Notes under the pieces: model-generated
What the model saw: only the letters and a program-made list of their open reading frames with translations
Told to the model about the DNA's origin: nothing
Database searches by the model: none
Part shown: positions 16,950-25,902 of the stretch, piece by piece
Layout: every line of letters starts with the position of its first letter
Numbering within the stretch: the first letter of the stretch is position 1
Program-made: the position numbers and the translations under genes
NCBI GenBank assembly: GCA_016714495.1
Contig: JADKDU010000004.1
Coordinates: 281,708-345,707, forward strand
DNA length: 64,000 nucleotides
Direction: 5' to 3'
Source of the DNA: Hyphomonadaceae bacterium
GTDB taxonomy: Bacteria; Pseudomonadota; Alphaproteobacteria; Caulobacterales; Hyphomonadaceae

Positions 16950-19181
16950 ATGGGGCAACCGTCTAACGTCGCCCTTTTCAAGAAGCCGGATGCCGCCGCA
17001 CCCGCCGCCAAGCCCCGGCGGAAATTCCTGCGTCAGAACGAGCTGGTTGATCTCGTAAAGAGCTACCAGCCGGACGCCGACGAAGACGAACTCAACAAGG
17101 CCTATGTTTACGCCGTGATGAAACACGGCCAGCAGATGCGCCATTCCGGCGACCCATATTTCGCGCATCCGGTTGCCGTCGCTGGTCTTCTCACCGACCT
17201 GAAGATGGACCAGTCCACGATCATCGCTGGCCTGCTTCACGACGTGGTCGAGGACTGCAATGTTTCCGTCGCCGAGATCCGCGAGATGTTCGGCAAGGAT
17301 GTCGCCGAGCTGGTCGATGGTGTGACCAAGCTGCCCAAGGCCAAGGAAGGCCAGCCGGTTCCGCGGGCGCTGCAACAGGCGGAGAATTTCCAGAAATTCA
17401 TCCTCGCCACGACGAAGGATATCCGCGTCCTGCTCGTGAAGCTGGCTGATCGGCTGCACAACATGCGCACGATCGAGTTCATGCCGACGGAAGAGTCTCG
17501 CCTGCGGGTCTCCCGCGAAACGCTCGACATCTACGCGCCGCTCGCGCGCCGCGTCGGTCTGTCGATCTTTGCTGGCGAGCTGGAAGACCTCGCATTCCGG
17601 CAAGTGAACCCGGTCGCCTATTCCGCCATCGTGAAGCGCCTCGAGGAGCTGGTGTCGGACGACACGTCGGTCCTCGACCGAATTCGTTCCGATCTCGACA
17701 CCGTCATGCTGGCGCGCGGCGTGCGTGGCGAACTGCAAGGCAGGATGAAGCGTCCCTACTCGATCTGGAGAAAGCTCGAGAACAAGTCGATTTCGTTCAA
17801 GGATCTCGGCGACGTCTTCGCGTACCGCCTGATCGTAGGCACTACGGAAGATTGCTATCAGGCGCTCGGCGCCGCGCACCAGCAATGGGCGGCGCTGTCA
17901 GAGAAGTTCAAGGACTATATTTCCGTCCCGAAGCCGAACGGCTATCGTTCCATTCACACGACTTTTCTCGGGCCAGGTAACCGCCGCGTCGAGCTGCAGA
18001 TCCGCACGAAGGATATGGAAGCCGTTGCCGAGCGGGGCGTTGCTGCGCACTGGAAATACAAGAATTCGCAGTACGGCTTCGACGCCGAAGCCGCGCGCGA
18101 GGCTGGCCTCGACGCCGAGGGCGAGCTTGTTGAATTCGCCGATATGCTGAAGCACGGCTCCAGCCCCGAGGAGTTCCTTGAGCACGCCAAGCTGCAGATG
18201 TATCGCGATAGCGTCTTCGTCTTCTCGCCAAAGGGCCAGCTCGTCCGCCTGCCGGCCGGCGCGACGCCGCTCGACTTCGCTTACGCCGTGCATACCGAGA
18301 TCGGCGACACCACGGTTGGCGCGCGCATCAACGGGCAGGAGCGGCCATTGCGAACTGTCCTGGAGAATGGCGACACCGTGGAAATTCTGCGCGGTACGCG
18401 TCCCGCCGCCCAGCCGCACTGGGAAAGCCTAGCCGTCACCGGACGCGCGCGTTCCGCCATACGTCGTCTCACCCGCACGGCTGAGCGCGGCGAATTCATC
18501 GCGATCGGCCACCGCCTGATCGAGCACGCTCTGCGCCGCATCGGCCTTGATCCGGCGGAGGTCGACGAGAACGAGATGACCGAGCGGACCGGCTTCGAGA
18601 AAATTGACGGGCTGGCCGAGGCTGTGGGCCGTGGGCGCCTTTCGACTGCTGACATGCTGGAGAAAGCCTTCCCCGGCCTTGATGACCCCGGTCGCCACAC
18701 GACGGCCAGTCCCGACGTCGAAGGCCCAAGCCTTGTTGCGGGCGGAGAGATGACGGCAGGCGTCACCATGCATCTCGCCGAATGCTGCTCGCCGCTGCCT
18801 GGAGATCGGATTGTCGGCGTGTTGATCCCTGACAGGGGGATCGAGGTCCATGTGATCGATTGCGCGCGTCTGGCTGACTATGAGGATCAGGCCGATCGCT
18901 GGTTGGATCTGCGCTGGAAACCCAAAGGCGATTCCGACGTGCTCGCCGTCGGACGCATCCACGTCACGACAGCCAACCGTCGGGGTGCGCTGGCCCTCCT
19001 CGCCAAAACCGTTTCGGATGCGCAGGGCAATATCATCAACGTGAAGACGCTCAAACGCTCGCCCGACTTCTTCGACTTCGAGTTCGATGTCGAAGTGGAA
19101 GACAGCCGACGTCTCACTCAGATCGTCGCCGCGCTGCGGGCGCTCGCCGTCGTGGATTCAGCAGAACGCGTGAAGGGGTAG
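16950..19181 (+). CDS. spoT: bifunctional (p)ppGpp synthetase/hydrolase, RelA/SpoT family
   Basis: The 743-residue protein has the full Rsh layout. The HD hydrolase domain (GDPYFAHPVAVAG, then LLHDVVED) lies near residues 65-100. The synthetase domain carries DLGDVFAYRLIV and GYRSIHTTFLGP near 285-345. A TGS domain follows (DSVFVFSPKGQLVRLPAG), then a helical region and a C-terminal ACT domain (RRGALALLAKTVSDAQGN). Both catalytic centres look intact, so it should make and degrade the alarmone. It is probably the only long Rsh of the cell, as in most alphaproteobacteria. It is co-oriented with rpoZ and the following lipoprotein gene. Confidence 0.95.
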   Translation: MGQPSNVALFKKPDAAAPAAKPRRKFLRQNELVDLVKSYQPDADEDELNKAYVYAVMKHGQQMRHSGDPYFAHPVAVAGLLTDLKMDQSTIIAGLLHDVVEDCNVSVAEIREMFGKDVAELVDGVTKLPKAKEGQPVPRALQQAENFQKFILATTKDIRVLLVKLADRLHNMRTIEFMPTEESRLRVSRETLDIYAPLARRVGLSIFAGELEDLAFRQVNPVAYSAIVKRLEELVSDDTSVLDRIRSDLDTVMLARGVRGELQGRMKRPYSIWRKLENKSISFKDLGDVFAYRLIVGTTEDCYQALGAAHQQWAALSEKFKDYISVPKPNGYRSIHTTFLGPGNRRVELQIRTKDMEAVAERGVAAHWKYKNSQYGFDAEAAREAGLDAEGELVEFADMLKHGSSPEEFLEHAKLQMYRDSVFVFSPKGQLVRLPAGATPLDFAYAVHTEIGDTTVGARINGQERPLRTVLENGDTVEILRGTRPAAQPHWESLAVTGRARSAIRRLTRTAERGEFIAIGHRLIEHALRRIGLDPAEVDENEMTERTGFEKIDGLAEAVGRGRLSTADMLEKAFPGLDDPGRHTTASPDVEGPSLVAGGEMTAGVTMHLAECCSPLPGDRIVGVLIPDRGIEVHVIDCARLADYEDQADRWLDLRWKPKGDSDVLAVGRIHVTTANRRGALALLAKTVSDAQGNIINVKTLKRSPDFFDFEFDVEVEDSRRLTQIVAALRALAVVDSAERVKG

Positions 19182-19183
19182 AT

Positions 19184-19576
19184 ATGCGCTGGATGGTCGG
19201 TATCGCCGCCTTGATCGTTGCCGCCTGCGCGCCGGTAACAGGCTCCGCCACGCCGCCGACGCCGGCGCCGGCGCCGCAGCAGGTTGTGCAGAAGCTGACG
19301 CCTGCGGCTGACGAGGCGGGGTGCCGATCGCAGAATGGCAGTTGGGCGCCGATCTGCCGGATGCAGCGACCAGCCTGTGTTCTGAGCTTCTCCGACGCTG
19401 GCAAATCATGCACCGACAGCGACCAGTGCCAGGGCGCCTGCTATGCCGATGCGGCCGGCGGCGCCTCACAAGCTGGGACATACGTGACGGGCAAGTGCGC
19501 CACGAACAGCAATCCCTGCGGCTGCAACGCACGTGTCGAAGATGGCAAGGCGTCGCCCGTACTTTGCGTAGACTAG
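19184..19576 (+). CDS. small Cys-rich lipoprotein
   Basis: The 130-residue product begins MRWMVGIAALIVAACAPVTG, where the lipobox LIVAAC predicts lipidation at the Cys at residue 15. A Pro/Ala linker follows, then a domain with about ten cysteines (GCRSQNGSWAPICRM, CTDSDQCQGACYAD, NPCGCNARVEDGK) that are probably paired in disulfides in the periplasm. No family with known function is recognised. It starts two bases after the rsh stop and so belongs to that operon. Confidence 0.7.
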   Translation: MRWMVGIAALIVAACAPVTGSATPPTPAPAPQQVVQKLTPAADEAGCRSQNGSWAPICRMQRPACVLSFSDAGKSCTDSDQCQGACYADAAGGASQAGTYVTGKCATNSNPCGCNARVEDGKASPVLCVD

Positions 19577-19661
19577 ACAAAAACCGGCTGAATTATTGTG
19601 AATCCGTCTTCGTGGCGATCAATCCGTTGAGCGCTGTCACCGAAACCGCTAGAGCGGGCGC

Positions 19662-20246
19662 ATGAAAACCGAAGACGTTCTTGAAGAATTCCGCAAGGTA
19701 GGCGCGCTGCTGGAGGGCCACTTCATCCTTTCATCCGGCCGTCGCAGCCCGGTCTTCCTGCAGAAGGCGCTGGTCTTCTCGCATCCGAAGACGACTGAAC
19801 GCCTCTGCGCCGCGCTGGCCCGCAAGCTGGAAGCGGATTTCGGCAAGATTGACATTGTTGTCGGCCCTGCCGTCGGCGGCCTCATTCCAGGATATGAAAC
19901 CGCGCGCGCTCTCGGTTGCCGGTCGATCTATACCGAGCGCGAAGGCGGCGTGATGAGCCTGCGCCGGGGTTTCACCGTCGATCCAGCGGATCGCGTCGTC
20001 ATTGTGGAAGACATCGTCACCACGGGTATCTCGATGCGCGAGACCCTTGAGGCGCTGAAGACGGCCGGCGCCAACGTCATCGGCGCGGCTTGCATTGTTG
20101 ATCGCGCGAATGGCAAGGCCGATGTCGGCGGCCTGAAGCTCGTCTCGCTCGCCGCAGTCGACTTTCCAGATTACGACGCCAACGACCTCCCGCCGGACCT
20201 CGCGAAGCTGCCGGCTATCAAGCCGGGCAGCAGGGGGCTGAAGTGA
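19662..20246 (+). CDS. pyrE: orotate phosphoribosyltransferase
   Basis: PyrE joins orotate to PRPP to make orotidine monophosphate in pyrimidine synthesis. The 194-residue protein has FILSSGRRSPVFLQK at the N-terminus and the PRPP loop VVIVEDIVTTGIS at residues 112-124. The catalytic loop is YTEREGGVMSLRRGF. Its stop overlaps the start of the next small membrane protein by four bases, which begins the tightly packed pyrE-pdxJ-acpS-rnc-era series. Confidence 0.95.
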   Translation: MKTEDVLEEFRKVGALLEGHFILSSGRRSPVFLQKALVFSHPKTTERLCAALARKLEADFGKIDIVVGPAVGGLIPGYETARALGCRSIYTEREGGVMSLRRGFTVDPADRVVIVEDIVTTGISMRETLEALKTAGANVIGAACIVDRANGKADVGGLKLVSLAAVDFPDYDANDLPPDLAKLPAIKPGSRGLK

Positions 20247-20479
20247 CCGCTCGCCAGTTCTTCCGCCGGAACAGGATCGTCTTTCTGATCGTTGCCGCGC
20301 TGTTGCTGGTTTACTCCAAAGGCGTGCAGCTGACCCAGCTGTCCGGCGTGCCCTACATTAAAGAGGGCGCATTCGTGGTGGTGCTCGCCATTCTGCTGTG
20401 GCTGGCCTTCAGCATGTTCAACGCCATGTCTTCCGCCATCAAGGCGCAGCGAAAGTCAGTGGGAAGCGCAGCGGAATGA
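20243..20479 (+). CDS. small membrane protein, 78 aa
   Basis: The product has two likely membrane helices, IVFLIVAALLLVYSKGV (about 12-28) and GAFVVVLAILLWLAFSMF (about 42-60), with basic ends. The start overlaps the pyrE stop (GTGA) and its stop overlaps the pdxJ start (ATGA), so it is translated as part of the operon. The function is unknown. Its position between pyrE and pdxJ suggests a housekeeping role at the membrane, but nothing more can be said. Confidence 0.7.
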   Translation: MTARQFFRRNRIVFLIVAALLLVYSKGVQLTQLSGVPYIKEGAFVVVLAILLWLAFSMFNAMSSAIKAQRKSVGSAAE

Positions 20480-21228
20480 CGCTTGTCCGTGCGCGCCTCG
20501 GTTTGAACATCGATCACGTCGCAACCATCCGCAACGCGCGAGGCGGCGCGCATCCCGATCCGGCCAAGGCCGCCGCCCTTGCGCAGGCCGCTGGCGCCGA
20601 TGGCATCACGCTTCACCTGCGCGAGGATCGCCGCCATATCCGCGACCATGACCTCGAAGCCGTCCGCAGAGCTTCGAAACTTCCGATCAATCTGGAAATG
20701 GCGACGACGGAAGAGATGCTTGCCATTGCCTTGGGCTTCCGCCCGCACGCTGCCTGTCTTGTGCCTGAAAAGCGCGAGGAACGCACAACTGAAGGTGGCC
20801 TCGACGTGGCCCGCCTCCATGATCAGGTCGAGCCCTTCGTGCAGAGGCTGCGCGACGCCGGCATTCGCGTCTCGCTCTTCATCGAGCCAAGCAAGGTTCA
20901 AGTGGCGGTCGCCGAAGCCATGGGCGCACCTGTCGTCGAACTCCACACCGGCAAATACGTCGAGCTTGTCTTCGCTGGCGACAAATCCGGCGCAGCGGCG
21001 GAACTCAAACGCTTGCAGGAAGCCGCCGAGCATGGTCATGCCAAAGGCGTCGAAATCCATGTCGGCCACGGCCTGACCTACAACACGGTTCGCCCCGTTG
21101 CGGCGATCCCCGAAGTTCGTGAACTAAATATTGGCCACTTCATCATGGGCGAGGCGCTGTTCGTTGGGTTGGAAGCTGCGGTGAAGCGGATGCGGCAAGA
21201 GATCGATATCGCGCGCGGTCCCGCATGA
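20476..21228 (+). CDS. pdxJ: pyridoxine 5'-phosphate synthase
   Basis: PdxJ condenses 1-deoxyxylulose 5-phosphate with 3-amino-2-oxopropyl phosphate in vitamin B6 synthesis. The 250-residue TIM barrel begins RLGLNIDHVATIRNARGG and has HLREDRRHI, the catalytic ELHTGKYVE and GHGLTYNTVRP. The start at 20476 was chosen because it gives the family N-terminus and overlaps the previous stop by ATGA; a longer frame from 20398 would run through the preceding gene. Its stop overlaps acpS by four bases. Confidence 0.95.
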   Translation: MTLVRARLGLNIDHVATIRNARGGAHPDPAKAAALAQAAGADGITLHLREDRRHIRDHDLEAVRRASKLPINLEMATTEEMLAIALGFRPHAACLVPEKREERTTEGGLDVARLHDQVEPFVQRLRDAGIRVSLFIEPSKVQVAVAEAMGAPVVELHTGKYVELVFAGDKSGAAAELKRLQEAAEHGHAKGVEIHVGHGLTYNTVRPVAAIPEVRELNIGHFIMGEALFVGLEAAVKRMRQEIDIARGPA

Positions 21229-21638
21229 TCATCGGGCTCGGCCAGGACATGTGCGATATTCGGCGCATAGAGAAGTCGCTCGAAAGATTCGGCGACCGCT
21301 TCACGCAACGTGTCTTCACCGAGGTCGAGCGCCGTACCGCCGATCGCCGCAAGGAACGCGCCGCCACCTACGCCAAGCGGTTCGCCGCCAAGGAGGCCTG
21401 CGCCAAGGCGCTCGGCACCGGCGTGCCCCGCCGCGGCGTCCACTGGCAGCATATGAGCGTCGTGAACCTGCCGACCGGCAAGCCCACCTTCGCGCTCAGC
21501 GGCGGTGCTGCCGAACGCCTCGCTAAGCTCACGCCGCCCGGCATGACCTGCGTCATTCACCTCACGATCACGGATGAATTCCCCTACGCGCAGGCGCAGG
21601 TCATCATCGAGGCGCTGCCGGCCGGATTGCAGACGTGA
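21225..21638 (+). CDS. acpS: holo-[acyl-carrier-protein] synthase
   Basis: AcpS moves the phosphopantetheine arm from CoA to acyl carrier protein. The 137-residue protein has MIIGLGQDMCDIRRIEKSL with the metal-binding Asp, and RFAAKEACAKALGTG with the catalytic Glu/Lys. It overlaps pdxJ upstream and the rnc start downstream, each by four bases. The signal peptidase gene lepB, which usually sits between acpS and rnc in alphaproteobacteria, is absent here. Confidence 0.95.
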   Translation: MIIGLGQDMCDIRRIEKSLERFGDRFTQRVFTEVERRTADRRKERAATYAKRFAAKEACAKALGTGVPRRGVHWQHMSVVNLPTGKPTFALSGGAAERLAKLTPPGMTCVIHLTITDEFPYAQAQVIIEALPAGLQT

Positions 21639-22399
21639 CGCGCCCTAACTCCAGCCATACCGGGAAGCGCCGCCGCAATCGCGCGCGCGGATCTGAAGGC
21701 GCACCCAGTCTGAGTTCTGAAAAGCGCGAAGCCTGCGAAACCGCGATCGGCTATCGCTTCAAGGACCCGCTGCTCCTCGATCGCGCGATGACCCATCGCA
21801 GCGCCACGCAGGGCAGATCGACCGCGTGGAGCAATGAGCGCCTCGAATTTCTGGGCGACCGCGTTCTTGGCCTGATCGTCGTTGAAGCCCTGATGCTGCG
21901 ATTCCCCGATCTTCGCGAAGGTGATCTCGCCCCGCGCCTAAACGCGCTGGTCAGCCGCGACACCTGCGCGGTTATCGGCTCGGATCTGGGCCTCGGCCAA
22001 TATCTGATCGTCGACCATTCCGAGCGTGCTACGGGTGGACCGACCAAGCGGTCGCTTCTTGCCAACGCAGCGGAAGCCCTGATCGGGGCTGTCTATCTCG
22101 ATGGCGGCCTGAAGGCGGCTGAGAAATTCATTCTCAAGCATTGGGCCGCGCTGCTGAAGGCCAGCCACGACAAGCCGCGCGATCCCAAGTCCGCGCTGCA
22201 GGAATGGGCGCAGGGCGAGGGATTGCCGACACCGTCTTACCGCCACGACGCCCGCGAGGGGCCTGATCATGCCCCTGTCTTCACGGCCACGGTGCTGATA
22301 CAGGGCCACGATCCTGTCTCGGGCTCTGGCGCCTCGAAGCAACATGCCGAGCGGGATGCAGCTCAGAAAATGCTGGCCGCCATCGGAGTTCAATCATGA
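21635..22399 (+). CDS. rnc: ribonuclease III
   Basis: RNase III cuts double-stranded RNA in rRNA processing and antisense regulation. The signature NERLEFLGDRVLGL (about 67-80) carries the catalytic Glu and Asp, with NAAEALIGAVYLDGG later. A C-terminal dsRNA-binding domain ends GSGASKQHAERDAAQKML. The start is GTG, overlapping the acpS stop. The extra basic N-terminal tail (KRRRNRARGS) makes it about 254 residues, slightly longer than usual. It overlaps era by four bases. Confidence 0.95.
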   Translation: MTRPNSSHTGKRRRNRARGSEGAPSLSSEKREACETAIGYRFKDPLLLDRAMTHRSATQGRSTAWSNERLEFLGDRVLGLIVVEALMLRFPDLREGDLAPRLNALVSRDTCAVIGSDLGLGQYLIVDHSERATGGPTKRSLLANAAEALIGAVYLDGGLKAAEKFILKHWAALLKASHDKPRDPKSALQEWAQGEGLPTPSYRHDAREGPDHAPVFTATVLIQGHDPVSGSGASKQHAERDAAQKMLAAIGVQS

Positions 22400-23334
22400 C
22401 CGACACCCGCGCCGGCTTCACCGCAATTATCGGAGCGCCCAACGCCGGCAAGTCCACGCTGGTGAACCGCCTCGTGGGGTCGAAGGTCTCGATCGTCACG
22501 CACAAGGTGCAGACGACCCGTTTCCCCATTCGAGGCGTGATGATGCGCGATAATTCGCAAGTTGTCCTCGTTGATACACCCGGCATTTTTGCACCCAAGC
22601 GCCGGCTGGACCGCGCCATGGTGCGGTCTGCTTGGGAAGGGGCAGGCGATGCTGACGCAATCGTCCACCTCATCGACGCCCGGCATTGGACCGGCGCCGC
22701 GACCCAGATTGAGGGTGCTGGCGAATATGAAGGGCCGGACGAAGACTCCGCGATCATCTCTCGCCTCAAGGAGATCGGCGCGAAGGCTATTCTGGCGCTC
22801 AACAAGATCGACCTTGTCGAGCGCCCGGCGCTGTTAGCCGCGGCAAAGACATTGTTCGACACCGGCGTCTATTCGGACGTGGTCATGATCTCAGGCCTGA
22901 ACGGCGATGGCGTCGATCAGCTTGCAGACCTTGTCGCCTCGCGCATGCCGGAAAGTCCCTATCTGTTCCCGGAAGACCAGTCCGCAGACATTCCGGTTCG
23001 TCTCCTCGCCGCGGAAGTCACGCGCGAGAAGTTGATGCTGCGCCTGCATCAGGAAATCCCGTACCAGCTCACCGTCGAGACAGAGGCATGGGAAAAACAC
23101 GGCAATGGTGCGGTGAAGATACAGCAGATGATCCACGTCTCGCGTGAGGGTCATCGCAGCATCGTGCTCGGCAAGGGTGGCCAGACCATCAAGGAGATCG
23201 GTATGGCGGCCCGCAAAGAACTGACCGAAATCCTTGGCCGGCCCGTGCATCTTTTTCTTCGCGTGAAGGTGTCGGAACGCTGGCAGGACAACCGCGAACG
23301 CTACTCGGCTATCGGCCTGGAGTTCGACGTTTAA
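22396..23334 (+). CDS. era: GTPase Era
   Basis: Era is a GTPase that binds 16S rRNA and supports 30S assembly. The P-loop GAPNAGKST is at residues 13-21, the G3 motif is VDTPGIF and the G4 motif is NKID. A C-terminal KH domain reads IVLGKGGQTIKEIG. The length of 312 residues is typical. It is the last gene of the overlapping rnc-era pair, and the operon appears to end after it, with a gap of about 90 bases. Confidence 0.95.
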   Translation: MTDTRAGFTAIIGAPNAGKSTLVNRLVGSKVSIVTHKVQTTRFPIRGVMMRDNSQVVLVDTPGIFAPKRRLDRAMVRSAWEGAGDADAIVHLIDARHWTGAATQIEGAGEYEGPDEDSAIISRLKEIGAKAILALNKIDLVERPALLAAAKTLFDTGVYSDVVMISGLNGDGVDQLADLVASRMPESPYLFPEDQSADIPVRLLAAEVTREKLMLRLHQEIPYQLTVETEAWEKHGNGAVKIQQMIHVSREGHRSIVLGKGGQTIKEIGMAARKELTEILGRPVHLFLRVKVSERWQDNRERYSAIGLEFDV

Positions 23335-23426
23335 CAAAACCTTGCCACACGACCCGTAATTGCTCCGAACAAGCTGAACGGACCTTAGTACGTCCGCGCT
23401 AAACTCATGTTTGTCAGACGGGGCAA

Positions 23427-23849
23427 ATGATGACTCGCACCAACACCAGGCCAGGAGTGTCGCGCATTGCGGACCTGCGCGCTGGCTTGCGTTCGTCATC
23501 CGAAAAGCCGCGCTTCGAGAAAGCGCCGCCGCAGCCGAGGAAGAAGCAAGCCGAGGCCGAAACGATCGATGATCGCGCCGAGAAAGCCGAACGCCAGGCG
23601 CAGGTGCAACACACAACATCGCTGCTGACGGGCAAAAGCTCCAACAAGCCCTACGTGCGCAAGGGTGAGCGCGCCGAGAGAAAAGGCACGGTGCTGGGCC
23701 TGCTGTTCCAGATGATCATCGTGATGGCCGCCGCCGTCGGCATCGCTTACGCGATCGATCCGACGGTGATTCCACACGAATGGATCGAAAAGGGCCAAGG
23801 GTATTTCAGCCAGGCCCGGCAACAGATCGAAATCTGGATAGACGCCTAG
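23427..23849 (+). CDS. single-pass membrane protein of unknown function
   Basis: The 140-residue protein has a long, charged, probably disordered cytoplasmic part rich in Lys, Arg and Glu (residues 1-90). One membrane helix follows (GLLFQMIIVMAAAVGIAYAI, about 94-113), then a short C-terminal tail. No family is recognised. It is transcribed with the same direction as era but after a 90-base gap, and converges on the cfa gene with a 4-base overlap at their ends. Confidence 0.55.
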   Translation: MMTRTNTRPGVSRIADLRAGLRSSSEKPRFEKAPPQPRKKQAEAETIDDRAEKAERQAQVQHTTSLLTGKSSNKPYVRKGERAERKGTVLGLLFQMIIVMAAAVGIAYAIDPTVIPHEWIEKGQGYFSQARQQIEIWIDA

Positions 23850-25093
23850 ACCTTGGCAGGCTTGGTCAGAACAAACTGACCCACATCGATGCGACCCGTG
23901 TTGAAGCCCGCTTCGCAATAGGCGAGATAATATAGCCAGAGCCTCCGGAAGCTGTCGTCAAACTTCCCGCCGCGAATCTTGTCCCACGACAGATCGAAGC
24001 GCTTCGCCCATTCGTGTAGCGTGCGCGCGTAAGACTTTCCGAACATCGCATCCGTCGCGAAAGTCATTCCTGCGCGCTCGGTCTCTTCCCTGAGCTTGCC
24101 GACTGAAGGCAGCAGGCCGCCGGGAAATATGTAATGCTGAATAAAATCCGCGCGCCGCAGGTATTCGTCGAAATACTTGTCGTCGATCGTGATGATCTGC
24201 AGCGCGGCTCGCCCGCCGGGTTTCAGCACTTCGGCGATCTTGCTGAAATAGCTGGGCCAATAAGACATGCCCACAGCCTCGAACATCTCGATGGACGCCA
24301 CGGCGTCGAACTGTCCTGTCACATCGCGATAGTCGCGCATTAGAATCTCGACCTGATCCGACAGGCCGGCGTCCGCAATGCGCTTGACTGCATAGGCATG
24401 CTGCGCATCAGAAATGGTGATAGACGTCACGCGCACGCCAAATTCCCTGGCCGCTACCTCCGCAAAGCCGCCCCAGCCTGAACCGATCTCCAGCACATGG
24501 CCGCCTGGTTTCAGCTGCAGGTTGCGCGCGATCGAACGATATTTGGCCAGCTGCGCATCCTGCAGCGATTGCTCCGGCGAAGAGAAGATCGCCGACGAAT
24601 ACGTCATCGTCGGATCAAGCCAGCTTGCGTAGAAGTCGTTGCCCAGATCGTAGTGCGCCAGGATGTTGCGCTTCGAACCCTTCTTTGTGTTCTTGCGCTG
24701 CTTCTTTTTGAAGTTGGCCAGAAAGCGGCCTATGGCGTTGCCAATCGTCAGCTTGCCAGCGTCTTCCCAGTTGTCGTTGAAATATTCCAGCAGGGCAGGC
24801 AGGTCGGGCGAGTCGACCTTTCCGTCCATGAACACTTCGGCAAAACCGATATCGCCGTGCGCCATCACGTGCCGCGAAAACCTAGGATCATGCACGATCA
24901 GCTCGGCCGTCGGCCCGGGATTATTTCCGATAAAGCGCAGCGTCCGCCCATCGGGCAGCGTCATGTCCAGCTGGCCGCGCGGCATCCGGCTAAGGATCAT
25001 GGCGGTGAGGGTCAGGCTGGCTGGCAGCTTATCGAGTTTGTGCAGGTCAGCGGGGCCGCTGATCGTCAGCACCATGCGTTCCATGCGGGTCAT
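23846..25093 (-). CDS. cfa: cyclopropane-fatty-acyl-phospholipid synthase family protein
   Basis: The 415-residue methyltransferase has the SAM motif VLEIGSGWGGFAEVAA and the family blocks AHYDLGNDFYASWLDPTMTYSSA (read over residues 145-167), FDAVASIEMFEAVG and QHYIFPGG. It adds a methyl group across a double bond of membrane lipid acyl chains or makes a related modification. It is the last gene of a four-gene minus-strand run (phrB, flavoprotein, DUF1365, cfa) in which every junction overlaps by four bases. Confidence 0.9.
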   Translation of the reverse strand: MTRMERMVLTISGPADLHKLDKLPASLTLTAMILSRMPRGQLDMTLPDGRTLRFIGNNPGPTAELIVHDPRFSRHVMAHGDIGFAEVFMDGKVDSPDLPALLEYFNDNWEDAGKLTIGNAIGRFLANFKKKQRKNTKKGSKRNILAHYDLGNDFYASWLDPTMTYSSAIFSSPEQSLQDAQLAKYRSIARNLQLKPGGHVLEIGSGWGGFAEVAAREFGVRVTSITISDAQHAYAVKRIADAGLSDQVEILMRDYRDVTGQFDAVASIEMFEAVGMSYWPSYFSKIAEVLKPGGRAALQIITIDDKYFDEYLRRADFIQHYIFPGGLLPSVGKLREETERAGMTFATDAMFGKSYARTLHEWAKRFDLSWDKIRGGKFDDSFRRLWLYYLAYCEAGFNTGRIDVGQFVLTKPAKV

Positions 25094-25902
25094 GCACGCT
25101 TCCTCAGTTCATCGGCGGCGCGGGTGGCCGTCTCCTCGGGTTGGGTCAAAGTCACACGCACCGGGCGCTGCTCTGGCTTGTCGCGGTAACGAGCGCCTTT
25201 CAGCAGCAGGCGCAGCGCCTGCCAGTGAATGGCTATCATCACGCCGAGTCCAGATATGGGCATTGTTACGAGCCATTTCAAAATGGCTCCTGTCGTTACG
25301 GCGGTCGGCCGGACCGAAAGGCTGGCCGCATGGTGCCGGCCATCAACGCTGATGTTCTCCACCGTCAGCTCAATGCGGTCATGCGCGTGCTGCAGTGTAA
25401 AGCGGTACTCTCCGTTCACGTCGAAGAATGGTGACACATGAAAGGCCTTTTTGGCCCTTTCGTGAACGTCACCGCCCCCATACGCGGTCACGTAGGAATG
25501 GGTTTCGCCGAATGTGTTGTGCACTTCGTAGATCACCCCTCGCAGATCACCGTCACGGCCGTGGCCGTGCCAGATCGAGATGGGGGCGAAGCCGTACCCG
25601 AATACGCGCGGGAAAGTGATCAGCCGGATCATTCCCCCGTCAAGGCATATGCCCGCCTCCGCAAAGCGGTCCCCGGCCCAAACGCGCAACGGGACGGAGG
25701 GGCTGCGTGCGCCGATGTCCATTTCGCGAAATGAGACCGCATTCCCCTTTCCGACCGAAAAAAGAGGCGACAGCCGGTCCGCTTCAGCGAGCCGATCGAT
25801 GTCCAGGTCCAGCATGGCGATGCGGTGCCTGAAAGACCGGCGGAATGGTTTTTCGCGAACGTGGCTAGTCGTCCCGAACCAGAGGCGGGCAGGGGCGGTC
25901 AT
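25090..25902 (-). CDS. DUF1365 domain protein
   Basis: The 270-residue protein shows the DUF1365 pattern: LWFGTTSHVREKPFRRSF at the N-terminus, PRVFGYGFAPISIWH, EVHNTFGETHSYV and KAFHVSPFFDVNGEYRF. DUF1365 genes almost always sit between a flavin amine-oxidase-like gene and a cyclopropane synthase gene, as here. The biochemical role is not settled. Overlaps with both neighbours point to one transcript. Confidence 0.85.
   Translation of the reverse strand: MTAPARLWFGTTSHVREKPFRRSFRHRIAMLDLDIDRLAEADRLSPLFSVGKGNAVSFREMDIGARSPSVPLRVWAGDRFAEAGICLDGGMIRLITFPRVFGYGFAPISIWHGHGRDGDLRGVIYEVHNTFGETHSYVTAYGGGDVHERAKKAFHVSPFFDVNGEYRFTLQHAHDRIELTVENISVDGRHHAASLSVRPTAVTTGAILKWLVTMPISGLGVMIAIHWQALRLLLKGARYRDKPEQRPVRVTLTQPEETATRAADELRKRA

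Noticed and set aside
15876..17885. 669-codon open frame on the minus strand across rpoZ and spoT
   Set aside because: It runs antisense to two clear conserved genes and the NYN gene; GC-rich codon bias opens such shadow frames.
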